35,236 nucleotides of DNA from Cyclobacteriaceae bacterium (GTDB lineage Bacteria; Bacteroidota; Bacteroidia; Cytophagales; Cyclobacteriaceae): assembly GCA_029881895.1 (NCBI GenBank), contig JAOULS010000006.1:1-35236 (forward strand), given 5' to 3'. Of the stretch, positions 8,879 to 17,907 are shown in pieces. The translations under genes and the position numbers were made by a program. The notes beneath the pieces are model-generated. The model was not told the origin of the DNA. It saw only the letters and a list, made by a program, of their open reading frames with translations, and searched no databases. The first letter of the stretch is position 1. Every line of letters starts with the position of its first letter.

Positions 8879-11296
8879 TTATTTTCTAATGATAGCGTCT
8901 AATTCTAGTTCAAACCTCACCATTAATCTATTCATTGTTTTATCAATCACCTTATCTGTAAGCGTTTTATGTTTGTCTTCTAATAAAAAACTCATCGCAT
9001 AGGCTTTTTTACCTTCATCTATTTTTTCACCTTCATAAACATCAAATACATTTATTTGTTTCAATAAATTTCTTTCTGTTGCCAAAGCCACCTTCCTCAC
9101 TTGTTCAAAAGTAATGTTTTTATCGATTACCAAAGACAAATCTCTTCGTACTTCTGGAAATTTAGATACTTCTTCGAACACTATATTATCACTTACTTGT
9201 TTCAAAAGCAAATCCCAATGAATATCTCCAAAAAATATTTCTTGTTTTATGCCAATTTCCTTAGTGATTTTACTTGCTACTTTTCCAACATTTGCCACCA
9301 ACACGTTGTCGATCATCAAGCCTATTCCATATTCAAACAACGAACTTTCTAGTTGTTGATACGCTACATTTGCAGGTGTTATTTTTTTGATAATTGACAA
9401 TACATCTGACAATACATCATAATAATCGGCTTTTTTAGTTTTTGTACTCCAATGTTCTTGTACAATATTTCCAGATAAAAAGATAGCCATTCTCTCCTCT
9501 TCCAAGTAAGTATTTCTTACTTTTTTATATGTGTTTCCAAACTCTAAAAGTTTTATATCTTTTTGCTTTCGATTGATGTTATGTGCTAAAACTTCTAGTC
9601 CCGTAAACAAAAGCGATTGGCGCATTACGCCCAAGTCTTCACTTAGTTTATTGAGAATCACTACATTTTCCTCTACGTTGTATCCCCCTAACTCAGCATA
9701 TCCTGGCTTTGTTAATGAGTTGGTCATTATTTCAAAATACCCCTTACTATTGAGTAACTGAGTTACTTTATTACGTGTTTTATGTTTATCTTTTTTAGGA
9801 AAATCAGCTAAAAAATCGGCACTATTGTAAGGAGGTGTTTCCACATTATTAAACCCATAAATTCGCAGAATTTCTTCAATTATATCCGCCTCACGAGTAA
9901 CATCTACACGATATGGAGGGACGGAAACAGTAAATGTGGTTTCACTATCTTCTACTATTTCAATATCAAGAGAGGTGAGAATACGATGAATTCGTTCCTT
10001 TTCTATCTCTTTTCCTATTAAACGGGTAATATTTCTATATTTCACCTCGAAGGTGAAATTATCAATCGGATTTGGGTATACATCAATTACTTCACCACAT
10101 ATTTCCCCACCAGCAACTTGCTTTATAAGCATTGCTGCCCGTTTTAAGGCATATACAGTAATATTGGGATCTGTTCCTCGTTCATACCTGAACGAAGCAT
10201 CTGTTTTAAGTCCATGTACTCGTGCTGTTTTTCTAATATAATCTGGGGAAAAATAAGCACACTCTAAAAACACATTTTTAGTGCTATCCGACACCCCTGA
10301 TTTTACTCCTCCAAAAACACCTCCGATACACATTCCTGTGTTTTCACCGTCACAAATCATTAAATCAGTTGACGCAAGCTTTCTTTTTTCTTCATCAAGG
10401 GTAATAAACTCCGTATTTTCTTGTAGCGTTTTCACCACTACTTTATTGCCTTTTATTTGATCTGCATCAAAGGCATGAAGTGGCTGACCTACCTCGTGTA
10501 AAACAAAGTTCGTAACATCGACAATATTATTTATCGGTGATAAGCCAATTGATCTTAATTTCATTTTCAACCAATCGGGCGATTCTTTAACTTCAACATC
10601 TACAATCGATACTCCCGAATAGCGTGGACATCCTTTTTGATCTTCAACTACCACCTCTATAGCAGCATTACGGTTATCAATTTTAAACGCATCTACTGAC
10701 GGCCACTTTACCTCTACTCCCAATACCGCTTTTAGATCGCGTGCCACTCCTATATGTCCCGTTGCATCAGCACGGTTTGGCGTAAGCCCTATTTCTAAGA
10801 TAGTGTCATTTTCTATATCAAAATACTTACTAGCAGGGGTGCCATTCAACAAATCAGTAGCTAGCACTAAAATTCCATCATGATCATCACCAAGACCTAA
10901 CTCGTCTTCTGCGCAAATCATCCCCATAGAAACCTCTCCTCTAATTTTAGCTTTCTTGATTTTAAATGCATTTTCACCATCGGGGTATAGCGTACACCCT
11001 ACTGTAGCGACTGCTACTTTTTGACCAGCTGCCACATTGGGAGCTCCACAAACAATTGGTACAGGATTATCTTCACCGATATCAACTGTGGTAATGTTTA
11101 ATTTGTCGGCACCAGGGTGTTTCTCACAAGTCAACACTTCTCCAATTACTACTCCTTCTAACCCACCTTTTATTTGTTCAAAAGGCGCTACACCTTCTAC
11201 TTCTAGCCCCGTATCGGTTAATAATTTACTTATCGTTTCAGCTGACTTATTATCAACTTCTATATATTCTTTTAACCAGTTAAGCGATATTTTCAT
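8879..11296 (-). CDS. pheT: Phenylalanyl-tRNA synthetase beta subunit
   Basis: 805 aa, normal for bacterial PheT. It charges tRNA-Phe as an alpha2beta2 enzyme; pheS is not in the window. The order of domains is standard: N-terminal helix MKISLNWLKEYIEV, EMAP-like tRNA-binding OB domain (about 39-150, with CEKHPGADKL and VCGAPNVAAGQ), B3/B4 editing domain (LTPNRADATGHIGVARDL, NNIVDVTNFVLHEVGQP), B5 domain, a catalytic-like core and the C-terminal FDX-ACB anticodon-binding domain (VSKFPEVRRDLSLV). It is the first gene of the apparent pheT - coiled coil - zapA - rny unit, with a -7-like element about 55 nt upstream. Confidence 0.97.
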   Translation of the reverse strand: MKISLNWLKEYIEVDNKSAETISKLLTDTGLEVEGVAPFEQIKGGLEGVVIGEVLTCEKHPGADKLNITTVDIGEDNPVPIVCGAPNVAAGQKVAVATVGCTLYPDGENAFKIKKAKIRGEVSMGMICAEDELGLGDDHDGILVLATDLLNGTPASKYFDIENDTILEIGLTPNRADATGHIGVARDLKAVLGVEVKWPSVDAFKIDNRNAAIEVVVEDQKGCPRYSGVSIVDVEVKESPDWLKMKLRSIGLSPINNIVDVTNFVLHEVGQPLHAFDADQIKGNKVVVKTLQENTEFITLDEEKRKLASTDLMICDGENTGMCIGGVFGGVKSGVSDSTKNVFLECAYFSPDYIRKTARVHGLKTDASFRYERGTDPNITVYALKRAAMLIKQVAGGEICGEVIDVYPNPIDNFTFEVKYRNITRLIGKEIEKERIHRILTSLDIEIVEDSETTFTVSVPPYRVDVTREADIIEEILRIYGFNNVETPPYNSADFLADFPKKDKHKTRNKVTQLLNSKGYFEIMTNSLTKPGYAELGGYNVEENVVILNKLSEDLGVMRQSLLFTGLEVLAHNINRKQKDIKLLEFGNTYKKVRNTYLEEERMAIFLSGNIVQEHWSTKTKKADYYDVLSDVLSIIKKITPANVAYQQLESSLFEYGIGLMIDNVLVANVGKVASKITKEIGIKQEIFFGDIHWDLLLKQVSDNIVFEEVSKFPEVRRDLSLVIDKNITFEQVRKVALATERNLLKQINVFDVYEGEKIDEGKKAYAMSFLLEDKHKTLTDKVIDKTMNRLMVRFELELDAIIRK

Positions 11297-11351
11297 AAAT
11301 CACGTTTTTACCTGAAAAACAGGTTGTATTTCATAAATGAGAATTAACTAA

Positions 11352-11359
11352 CAAAATTA
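11352..11359 (-). promoter_or_regulatory. Putative -7 element of the pheT promoter
   Basis: The minus strand reads TAATTTTG, matching the Bacteroidota -7 consensus TAnnTTTG, 55 nt before the pheT ATG. No TTTG or TTG box is visible at the expected distance upstream, so the assignment rests on one element and position. Confidence 0.4.
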
Positions 11360-11396
11360 ATAATTTCGTGCTAGGGAATGCTTTATGACTTATTTT

Positions 11397-12008
11397 TTAT
11401 TCAAAATTCTTTTCCCCCGCCTCAATTGCAACCATTAACAGATTTTCTTTGGGAGGAAACGGACAACTAAAATCTTCTGAATAAGCACAATAAGGGTTGT
11501 AAGCATAATTAAAATCGAGTGTCATGAACGAACCTCCATCATGTTCTACTTCCAGGTATCGCCCAGCTCCATACGTATCAATCGCACTAGTCCCGTCTCC
11601 AAAAGCTAAAAACAAGGATCCATCAAAGTCATCTCCGACCATTTCTAATATCACCAATCGATACATTTCGTTATCAATTTCGAACGCTACATAACCATAC
11701 TCCAAATACTGTTTATGTAATGCATCACTAGTTGATAATGTTATTATTTTTTTATCTTCAATATCAATGAATTCAGCTCTTACTTTAAACTTCAAGTCGG
11801 GAGCATAATATTTTAACCCATCAAACTTCGAGAAATCATTGGCAAAAGGAGAGTCGTCTGCTGTTTGAAAATCAATGTTTTTTTTGCGTCTGTGTTCAGT
11901 AAGTGCTTTAATATACGCTTCATCGGTTTCACCGTTATTAAAACTATTGACTACTACAGCCAACATTACGCCAACTACTACCAATAAGATGATGTTATTC
12001 CTTTTCAT
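11397..12008 (-). CDS. DUF1684 domain-containing exported protein
   Basis: A protein of unknown function with the DUF1684 signature: SPFANDFSKFDGLKYY near the start of the domain, FGDGTSAIDTYGAGRYLEV, LDFNYAYNPYCAYSEDF, and the closing CPFPPKENLLMVAIEAGEK. I use the ATG at 12008 (203 aa), which puts MKRNNIILLVVVGVMLAVVV directly at the N-terminus as a signal or membrane anchor. A longer frame exists from 12035, but that start falls inside a good -7 promoter element. The protein is probably periplasmic or membrane-anchored; its reaction is unknown. Confidence 0.88.
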   Translation of the reverse strand: MKRNNIILLVVVGVMLAVVVNSFNNGETDEAYIKALTEHRRKKNIDFQTADDSPFANDFSKFDGLKYYAPDLKFKVRAEFIDIEDKKIITLSTSDALHKQYLEYGYVAFEIDNEMYRLVILEMVGDDFDGSLFLAFGDGTSAIDTYGAGRYLEVEHDGGSFMTLDFNYAYNPYCAYSEDFSCPFPPKENLLMVAIEAGEKNFE

Positions 12009-12032
12009 TGTGGACAAATCGTTGTTCTTTAA

Positions 12033-12040
12033 CAAAGATA
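12033..12040 (-). promoter_or_regulatory. Putative -7 element for the DUF1684 gene
   Basis: TATCTTTG on the minus strand fits TAnnTTTG and ends 24 nt before the ATG at 12008. It overlaps the alternative longer start at 12035 and so argues for the shorter protein. No clear -33 box was seen. Confidence 0.4.
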
Positions 12041-12081
12041 AAGGATGAAACCCAGTTATCTACCACAGAATTGAATGATTT

Positions 12082-12777
12082 CTACAATATTCCCTCATCG
12101 GCAAAGCTGTAATAACCATTGTCGGTGAAAATAAGATGATCGAGTACTAAAATATCCAATGCTTGCCCTGCCTTTTTTATTTTTTCGGTCAGTGATTTAT
12201 CCGCTTCACTAGGCTTTAAATTACCTGACGGATGATTATGTGTTAATATTATTCCGCTCGACAATTCTTCTAGTGCTACTTTGAAAATTATTTTAGGGTC
12301 AACCACAGTACCCGAAACACCCCCCGAACTTATTTGTTGTTTCTTCAAAACCGTATTATTTCTACTCAACAGAATTACCCAAAATTCTTCATGGGATAAA
12401 TCTGTTAAATGAGGCTTCATAATTGTATACACCTCTTCAGAAGACGAAATTTTAGCTTTTGTTTTTGATTCTGAATCTCTTTTTCGTCTGCCTAATTCCA
12501 ATGCACTTATGATATTAATTGCTTTGGCTTCTCCAATCCCCTTAAATTTCATTAACTCTTTTACAGAAAGTTTCGCAAGTGCATTAAGGTCATTCTCTAC
12601 ACCATTTAATATTTGTTTCGCCACCTCCACAGCAGTTAATGAGGTTGTTCCTGAACCAATTATTATCGCAATTAATTCTGCATCAGACAATGATGCTTTG
12701 CCTTTGAGCATCAATTTCTCTCTAGGACGATCTTCCTCCGCCCAATTTTTAATGGTTAAGTTTGGGTATTCATTCAT
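12082..12777 (-). CDS. radC: RadC family protein (JAB/MPN+ domain)
   Basis: 231 aa, the normal RadC length. The N-terminal part has REKLMLKGKASLSDAELIAI and a helix-hairpin-helix (FKGIGEAKAINI, 78-89). The C-terminal MPN+/JAMM metalloprotease-like domain carries the zinc motif HNHPSGNLKPSEAD with H180, H182 and D193. RadC proteins are annotated as DNA repair factors, but their biochemical activity remains uncertain. The gene stands alone between the DUF1684 gene and a beta-barrel gene, all on the minus strand with short gaps. Confidence 0.95.
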   Translation of the reverse strand: MNEYPNLTIKNWAEEDRPREKLMLKGKASLSDAELIAIIIGSGTTSLTAVEVAKQILNGVENDLNALAKLSVKELMKFKGIGEAKAINIISALELGRRKRDSESKTKAKISSSEEVYTIMKPHLTDLSHEEFWVILLSRNNTVLKKQQISSGGVSGTVVDPKIIFKVALEELSSGIILTHNHPSGNLKPSEADKSLTEKIKKAGQALDILVLDHLIFTDNGYYSFADEGIL

Positions 12778-12816
12778 CTAAATTGCTTTAAAAACTCAAA
12801 ATATTCACTTTATTGT

Positions 12817-13440
12817 TTAAAATCTGTAGGAAAGGGTTAATAGCACCGAAGAATTTGACAAACCATAACTTACTCCTGATACATCTTTTTTATCATCAAA
12901 TGTATCATAAATCCCATTTGAATAAAATGTAGTAGTTTGTATTGAATTACCTTTTATATATGTTAAATGAGGCATTAATTCTGCCCCAATAATAAAATCG
13001 TTACTTATCAAATAATTTAATCCAACTAATAAATTAATCCCTGACTCAAAAGTTTCTCTACTTCGTTTCCAATCTTGATCAATACTTGTTCTATCATTAT
13101 TTTCATATTTCGATAATCTATAGTTAAAAGAAACATCAGTGCCATATCGAAATTCTAATTTCTCAAAAATTTCCTTCCTGAATTCTTTTCCAAACTTAAA
13201 ACCTACTGCCAATGAATTATCCTCAAAACTACTACTGTCGGATTCTTCAGACAAATTACCCCCAGAAACAAAAAGTGTATTAAATCTCCATAAAGATTTA
13301 TTCGTTCCTGTTTTATAGGTCAATCCGAAACCATTCAAACTCTGGAAAGCCAAACCCACTTCTTTTTGCTGTGCTTTTTGTTGAGAAAATAATTGAACTG
13401 ATGTTGCTAGTACAAGAGAAAGTAAAATAGTTTTTTTCAT
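12817..13440 (-). CDS. Predicted small outer-membrane beta-barrel protein
   Basis: From the ATG at 13440 the product is 207 aa with an obvious signal peptide (MKKTILLSLVLATSVQLFSQ). The frame can be extended to a TTG at 13458, but this would push the signal peptide inward. The mature part has alternating strands rich in aromatic residues (VGLAFQSLNGFGLTYKTG, FRYGTDVSFNYRLSKY, INLLVGLNYLIS) and ends SVLLTLSYRF, a terminal phenylalanine typical of outer-membrane barrels recognised by BAM. The size suggests eight to ten strands. No function can be assigned. Confidence 0.82.
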   Translation of the reverse strand: MKKTILLSLVLATSVQLFSQQKAQQKEVGLAFQSLNGFGLTYKTGTNKSLWRFNTLFVSGGNLSEESDSSSFEDNSLAVGFKFGKEFRKEIFEKLEFRYGTDVSFNYRLSKYENNDRTSIDQDWKRSRETFESGINLLVGLNYLISNDFIIGAELMPHLTYIKGNSIQTTTFYSNGIYDTFDDKKDVSGVSYGLSNSSVLLTLSYRF

Positions 13441-13720
13441 GATTTTATATTTAGACAATTAATGTTAAAACTTGTACTAAGCAATTATAAAGCCAATTAT
13501 ATATTATACTAACTGGTTAAACTTAAAAAAAGTGAATTTTGCGAGTGTAATTGGAGAGGTTGACAAACCATGATAATAATTATTACTCAAACTACCTTTA
13601 ATAGTACTTAGTTAGAAATTAAATAACCGACTTTTAAGAAGCTAGAATTATGAATTTACTCATAAACGAATTGGATAATATCAACTCAACAAATTCATCA
13701 GTATAAAACTTTGTAAACGC
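13441..13720. other. Intergenic stretch without recognised gene
   Basis: This AT-rich stretch lies between the beta-barrel gene and the rpsT terminator. All frames give only tiny ORFs without recognisable similarity (for example an 18-aa frame starting near 13650). A short palindrome TAATAATTATTA lies at 13574-13585. No tRNA cloverleaf or clear promoter pair was found. Confidence 0.6.
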
Positions 13721-13751
13721 AAAAAGTCCTTCACCATACGATGAAGGACTT
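13721..13751 (-). terminator. Intrinsic terminator of rpsT
   Basis: On the minus strand a perfect 10-bp stem AAGTCCTTCA/TGAAGGACTT (arms 13742-13751 and 13724-13733) with an 8-nt loop is followed directly by a T-run, about 23 nt after the rpsT stop. Confidence 0.85.
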
Positions 13752-13773
13752 CTTAATAATTTTGAATCAGCTA

Positions 13774-14025
13774 TTACAGCGCGTTAACGAACTTCTGTAA
13801 ACTTGATTTGTTATGAGCGGCTTTATTCTTATGAATAATGTTTTTCTTCGCTAGTTTATCAATCATACCCGCTACTGTTTTGAAAAGCTCTTGCGCTTCA
13901 ACCTTATCAGTAGTACCTCTTAATCTTTTGATAAAAGTACGAGTAGTTTTGTGCTGATACTTGTTTCTAAGTCTTTTAGCGTTATTCGATCTTATTCTTT
14001 TTAATGCCGATTTGTGATTTGCCAT
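13774..14025 (-). CDS. rpsT: 30S ribosomal protein S20
   Basis: 83 aa with the S20 pattern: basic N-terminus MANHKSALKRIRSNNAKRLRN, a helical middle, and KKNIIHKNKAAHNKSSLQKF at the C-terminus. S20 is a primary 16S rRNA-binding protein of the small subunit. It is a single-gene unit with a textbook Bacteroidota promoter upstream and a strong terminator downstream. Confidence 0.97.
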   Translation of the reverse strand: MANHKSALKRIRSNNAKRLRNKYQHKTTRTFIKRLRGTTDKVEAQELFKTVAGMIDKLAKKNIIHKNKAAHNKSSLQKFVNAL

Positions 14026-14063
14026 ATCCTTTATTCAATCTTTCCTTTTCAATTTTGAGTGTG

Positions 14064-14094
14064 CAAAGGTAACTCTAAAATATTTATTTACAAA
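14064..14094 (-). promoter_or_regulatory. rpsT promoter, Bacteroidota consensus
   Basis: The minus strand reads TTTG (14094-14091), a 19-nt spacer, then TACCTTTG (14071-14064). This matches the primary-sigma consensus of the phylum (TTTG around -33, TAnnTTTG around -7) at both boxes and in spacing. The rpsT ATG follows 38 nt downstream of the -7 box. It is the best promoter in the window. Confidence 0.85.
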
Positions 14095-14178
14095 CTACAC
14101 GTATATTATTTTGTAACAAATATAGAATTACTTTCTCTTTTCTATATTTTTATAGTCACTTGTCTCAATTCGCTATAA

Positions 14179-15156
14179 ATGAAAGTAAATAAATATCTTG
14201 TTCAAATAATAATCGTGTTTTTATGCAGCTCATTTATGACAATGAAATGGGGATTTTATGCTCACAAATTCATAAATCGAATAGCAATATTCACATTACC
14301 TGAAGAAATGATTGGTTTTTACAAACACCACATTCATTACTTAACGGAAAATGCCGTAAATCCCGATCGTAGAAGATATGCGGTAGAAGGAGAAGCACCC
14401 AAGCATTATATTGATATTGATGTGTATGGAGATAGTGCTATTTACACACTACCACGCTATTGGGATGAGGCTGTTGAAACCTATACGGAAGACACATTAA
14501 TGGCTTATGGCATTGTTCCATGGCAAATAAATTTCATTCACTATCAACTTACCGATGCCTTTTCCATAGGCGATGTGGATCAAATAGTACGAATTTCGGC
14601 TGACCTAGGACATTATGTTGCCGATAGCAATGTACCTCTTCATACCACAAAGAACTACAACGGGCAATTAACAGACCAAAAAGGAATTCACGGTTTCTGG
14701 GAATCTAGACTTCCCGAATTGTATCATTCGAGCTACAATGTGTTTACGGGTAAGGCAAAATACATTGATAACGTACAACTCGAAGCTTGGAAAGGAGTAA
14801 TTCAAGCGCACTTGGCATTGGACTCAGTCTTACTATTCGAAAAAGAACTCTCGGAACGAATAAGTGAAGATAAAAAATATACGTTTGAACAACGAGGGCA
14901 AAATACTATAAAAACCTATTCCAAAAATTTCAGTAATCACTACCACAAAGCACTAAACGGGATGGTAGAACGCCAAATGAAACGATCTATAAAAATGGTG
15001 GGCGACATTTGGTACACGTGTTGGGTCAATGCTGGCCAACCTGATTTAAACAAACTCATCGATATCCCATTTACAGAAGAAGAACTCGCTCAACGAAAAC
15101 AACTATTGGAGGAATGGAAAAAACAAAAATATGAATCGAGGAGTCATGAGCATTAA
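14179..15156 (+). CDS. Zinc-dependent phospholipase C / S1-P1 nuclease superfamily protein
   Basis: A 325-aa exported protein with a hydrophobic N-terminus (about 8-20). The trinuclear zinc ligand pattern of the superfamily is visible in order: W24 and H29 in KWGFYAHKFINR, D63 in NPDRRR, H76 in PKHYIDID, H145 and D149 in DLGHYVADSNVPLH with H155, and H171 and E175 in GIHGFWESRL. Members hydrolyse phosphodiester bonds in phospholipids or single-stranded nucleic acids; the substrate here cannot be read from sequence. It is convergent with the WG-repeat gene, and the two stop codons overlap within TTAA at 15153-15156. Confidence 0.85.
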   Translation: MKVNKYLVQIIIVFLCSSFMTMKWGFYAHKFINRIAIFTLPEEMIGFYKHHIHYLTENAVNPDRRRYAVEGEAPKHYIDIDVYGDSAIYTLPRYWDEAVETYTEDTLMAYGIVPWQINFIHYQLTDAFSIGDVDQIVRISADLGHYVADSNVPLHTTKNYNGQLTDQKGIHGFWESRLPELYHSSYNVFTGKAKYIDNVQLEAWKGVIQAHLALDSVLLFEKELSERISEDKKYTFEQRGQNTIKTYSKNFSNHYHKALNGMVERQMKRSIKMVGDIWYTCWVNAGQPDLNKLIDIPFTEEELAQRKQLLEEWKKQKYESRSHEH

Positions 15157-16208
15157 TCAGAAACATTCACCAACTCCATATCTTTAACAACCGCATATTT
15201 TGGTTCAATCACCCACTCTCCCTTTTTGTTTATAACCCCCCATTTATTGCTTTTTTTCGCTGCTGCATAACCATTTTTAAAATCTCTAACTGCATCAAAT
15301 TTCAAATCAATAACCGTTTCTCCTTTACTATTGATAAAACCGACCAAATAATTTTCTTTAACGATACAAAGACCTTCATGAAATTCATGACTTAATTGAC
15401 TTTTATAAACATCCAATATTTCTCCATTTTTATTTACAAATTTCCATGTCGATCCTATTTTTACTTTTGCAAGCTCTGATTCTTTATCGAAATTTTTAGC
15501 GGAACTAAAAATAGGATTAATTAACCATCCTCCATTTTTGTCAATATAACCTATGTTACCTGATTTACTCCTAGCCCAAGCTAATCCATTTGAAAAATAC
15601 CCAACCGTTTTAAATTTAGCTTCTATAACTATTTCTCCATATACATTTACAAAGCCATACATTTTGTTTTTCATCCTTATAGGTGCCAATCCTTCAGAAA
15701 AAGGCTTCACTTCAATTACATCTGAATCTAATTCAATTACGTTTCCTGTTACATCAACTATGCCAAATGTTTTCTTTAACCTTACTAATCCATACCCTTT
15801 CTCATATTGAGATGCATAATCATATATTGTTTCAACGACTATTTCACCTTTCACATTCAAATATCCCCACTTCCCTCTTATCTCAATTGGTAAAAATCCA
15901 TCTTTAAATCCCCATACATACATATCTTTATACCCTCTTTTTATATTAAAATAATGCTCAGTTTTAAGTGGCATTCCATCTAAATCAACCATATAATATG
16001 CATCTGAGTTTGGGCTATACGTTGGTGCAAAGCCATCCTCACTAAATTCAAAGGCTTTAATATATTTTGCTGGTATTATTTCTTTCCCATCTATATTTAC
16101 AAAACCCCACAATTTTGATTCGGCAGATTTGAATTGAGCAACATAAGTCTGCGATATAACTGGATAGTTAAATGCCAGAAGAAAAAATATTAATATAAAA
16201 ATTCTCAT
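15153..16208 (-). CDS. WG-repeat exported protein
   Basis: A 351-aa protein with signal peptide MRIFILIFFLLAFNYPVIS and about eight or nine consecutive WG-type repeats of roughly 35-45 aa. Examples are KLWGFVNIDGKEIIPAKY, KWGYLNVKGEIVVETIYD, KMYGFVNVYGEIVIEAKF, NIGYIDKNGGWLINPIF, LVGFINSKGETVIDLKFD and KWGVINKKGEWVIEPKY. WG repeats form beta-hairpin modules of unknown role. The ATG at 16208 is followed directly by the signal peptide. The promoter region is shared, divergently, with guaA. Confidence 0.9.
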   Translation of the reverse strand: MRIFILIFFLLAFNYPVISQTYVAQFKSAESKLWGFVNIDGKEIIPAKYIKAFEFSEDGFAPTYSPNSDAYYMVDLDGMPLKTEHYFNIKRGYKDMYVWGFKDGFLPIEIRGKWGYLNVKGEIVVETIYDYASQYEKGYGLVRLKKTFGIVDVTGNVIELDSDVIEVKPFSEGLAPIRMKNKMYGFVNVYGEIVIEAKFKTVGYFSNGLAWARSKSGNIGYIDKNGGWLINPIFSSAKNFDKESELAKVKIGSTWKFVNKNGEILDVYKSQLSHEFHEGLCIVKENYLVGFINSKGETVIDLKFDAVRDFKNGYAAAKKSNKWGVINKKGEWVIEPKYAVVKDMELVNVSD

Positions 16209-16246
16209 TTTAGTAATGATTTAAATATGATTAATGACAATGGTAG

Positions 16247-16254
16247 CAAAAATA
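16247..16254 (-). promoter_or_regulatory. Putative -7 element for the WG-repeat gene
   Basis: TATTTTTG on the minus strand fits TAnnTTTG and lies 38 nt upstream of the ATG at 16208. No TTG or TTTG box was found at the expected spacing. Confidence 0.4.
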
Positions 16255-16307
16255 ATCTTTTACAATAGATTTTCTAGATTTTAACTAAATAAAACCTTAA
16301 CTCCTGC

Positions 16308-16315
16308 TATTTTTG
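16308..16315 (+). promoter_or_regulatory. Putative -7 element of guaA, nearly leaderless
   Basis: TATTTTTG fits TAnnTTTG and ends only 4 nt before the guaA ATG at 16320. If this is the true -7 box, transcription starts at or within a base or two of the AUG. The -33 box is not obvious (the sequence 19-20 nt upstream is AT-rich without TTG). Confidence 0.5.
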
Positions 16316-16319
16316 CAAC

Positions 16320-17849
16320 ATGGCGGAAAAGATACTTATACTCGATTTTGGTTCTCAATACACACAGCTTATTGCACGTAGGGTACGTGAACTCAATGTG
16401 TATTGTGAAATTCATCCCTTTAATCATGCTCCTGAGCTCACAGAGGATGTAAAGGGCGTTATATTTTCAGGTAGTCCTTGTTCAGTACGTGAGGAAGATG
16501 CTCCTGAAATAAACATGGCAAAGTACCGTGAAAAAGTCCCTGTTTTAGGAGTATGCTATGGCGCACAATATATGGCGCAACATGGAGGTGGAAATGTAGT
16601 ACCTTCTGAAATTCGCGAGTACGGACGTGCTAAGCTCAGCAAAGTGGATCATCACAATGAGTTGATGAAAGAGATTTCTCTAGACTCTCAAGTATGGATG
16701 TCGCATGGCGACACCATTTCAGAAATACCTTCAAATTTTGAAATCATAGCAAGTACTGATTCCGTTAATGTTGCCGCCTTTAAAGTGAAAAACGAAAATA
16801 CGTATGGTATTCAGTTTCACCCTGAGGTAACTCACTCATTAGAAGGAAAGACACTATTACGGAATTTTGTGGTTCATATTTGCCAATGTAGTCAAGACTG
16901 GACTCCAGAGCAGTTTGCTGAACAAACCATTGCCAACTTGAAAGAGCAATTAGGTGATGACAAGGTAGTACTTGGGTTATCTGGCGGAGTTGACTCTTCC
17001 GTTGCTGCTGTATTGATTCACAAAGCTATCGGAAAAAACCTCTACTGTATTTTTGTTGATAATGGATTACTTCGGAAAAATGAATTTGAAGAAGTATTAA
17101 CCTCCTACAAAGGAATGGGGCTGAATGTGAAAGGCGTGGATGCCAAAGAGCTATTCTACACCGCCCTTAAAGGGTTAACTGATCCTGAAGCAAAGCGAAA
17201 AGCTATTGGAAAAGTATTTATTGATGTGTTTGACTCAGAATCACACAAAATTGAAGACGTAAAGTGGTTAGGACAAGGCACAATTTACCCAGATGTAATT
17301 GAATCTGTCTCGGTCAAAGGGCCTTCAGCTACCATCAAGTCGCACCACAACGTTGGGGGCTTACCTGATTACATGAAATTAAAAGTGGTTGAGCCTCTTA
17401 ATACGCTATTTAAAGATGAAGTACGACTAGTGGGACGAGAATTAGGCATTGACCCTACTATTTTAGGAAGACATCCTTTCCCTGGGCCAGGATTAGGAAT
17501 TCGAATATTGGGTGATATTACCGAAGAAAAAGTGCATATCCTACAAGAGGTAGACTATCTATTTATTAATGGACTGAAGAAAAGTGGGCTATATAATGAC
17601 GTTTGGCAAGCGGGTGCTATTTTACTACCAATACAATCGGTTGGTGTAATGGGCGATGAACGCACCTACGAACAGGTAGTTGCGCTTCGAGCAGTAGCTA
17701 GCGTGGATGGTATGACCGCAGACTGGTGCCACCTTCCCTATTCTTTTTTGGCGGATATATCCAACGATATAATAAATAAGGTAAAAGGCGTTAACCGTGT
17801 GGTGTATGACATTAGTTCTAAACCACCCGCCACAATAGAATGGGAATAA
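16320..17849 (+). CDS. guaA: GMP synthase (glutamine-hydrolysing)
   Basis: Converts XMP to GMP using glutamine and ATP. The 509-aa protein has an N-terminal class I glutamine amidotransferase domain with catalytic C79 (GVCYGAQ) and H167/E169 (QFHPEV). The ATP-pyrophosphatase domain follows with the PP-loop LSGGVDSS (about 220-227), and the GuaA C-terminal dimerisation domain ends KPPATIEWE. All key residues are present. It heads a plus-strand run guaA - binding-fold protein - hemL. Confidence 0.98.
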   Translation: MAEKILILDFGSQYTQLIARRVRELNVYCEIHPFNHAPELTEDVKGVIFSGSPCSVREEDAPEINMAKYREKVPVLGVCYGAQYMAQHGGGNVVPSEIREYGRAKLSKVDHHNELMKEISLDSQVWMSHGDTISEIPSNFEIIASTDSVNVAAFKVKNENTYGIQFHPEVTHSLEGKTLLRNFVVHICQCSQDWTPEQFAEQTIANLKEQLGDDKVVLGLSGGVDSSVAAVLIHKAIGKNLYCIFVDNGLLRKNEFEEVLTSYKGMGLNVKGVDAKELFYTALKGLTDPEAKRKAIGKVFIDVFDSESHKIEDVKWLGQGTIYPDVIESVSVKGPSATIKSHHNVGGLPDYMKLKVVEPLNTLFKDEVRLVGRELGIDPTILGRHPFPGPGLGIRILGDITEEKVHILQEVDYLFINGLKKSGLYNDVWQAGAILLPIQSVGVMGDERTYEQVVALRAVASVDGMTADWCHLPYSFLADISNDIINKVKGVNRVVYDISSKPPATIEWE

Positions 17850-17907
17850 TTTTCGTATCTTTTCTGAAAAATAAAGCTTAAAAAAATTGACACACTTTCA
17901 ATTAACC

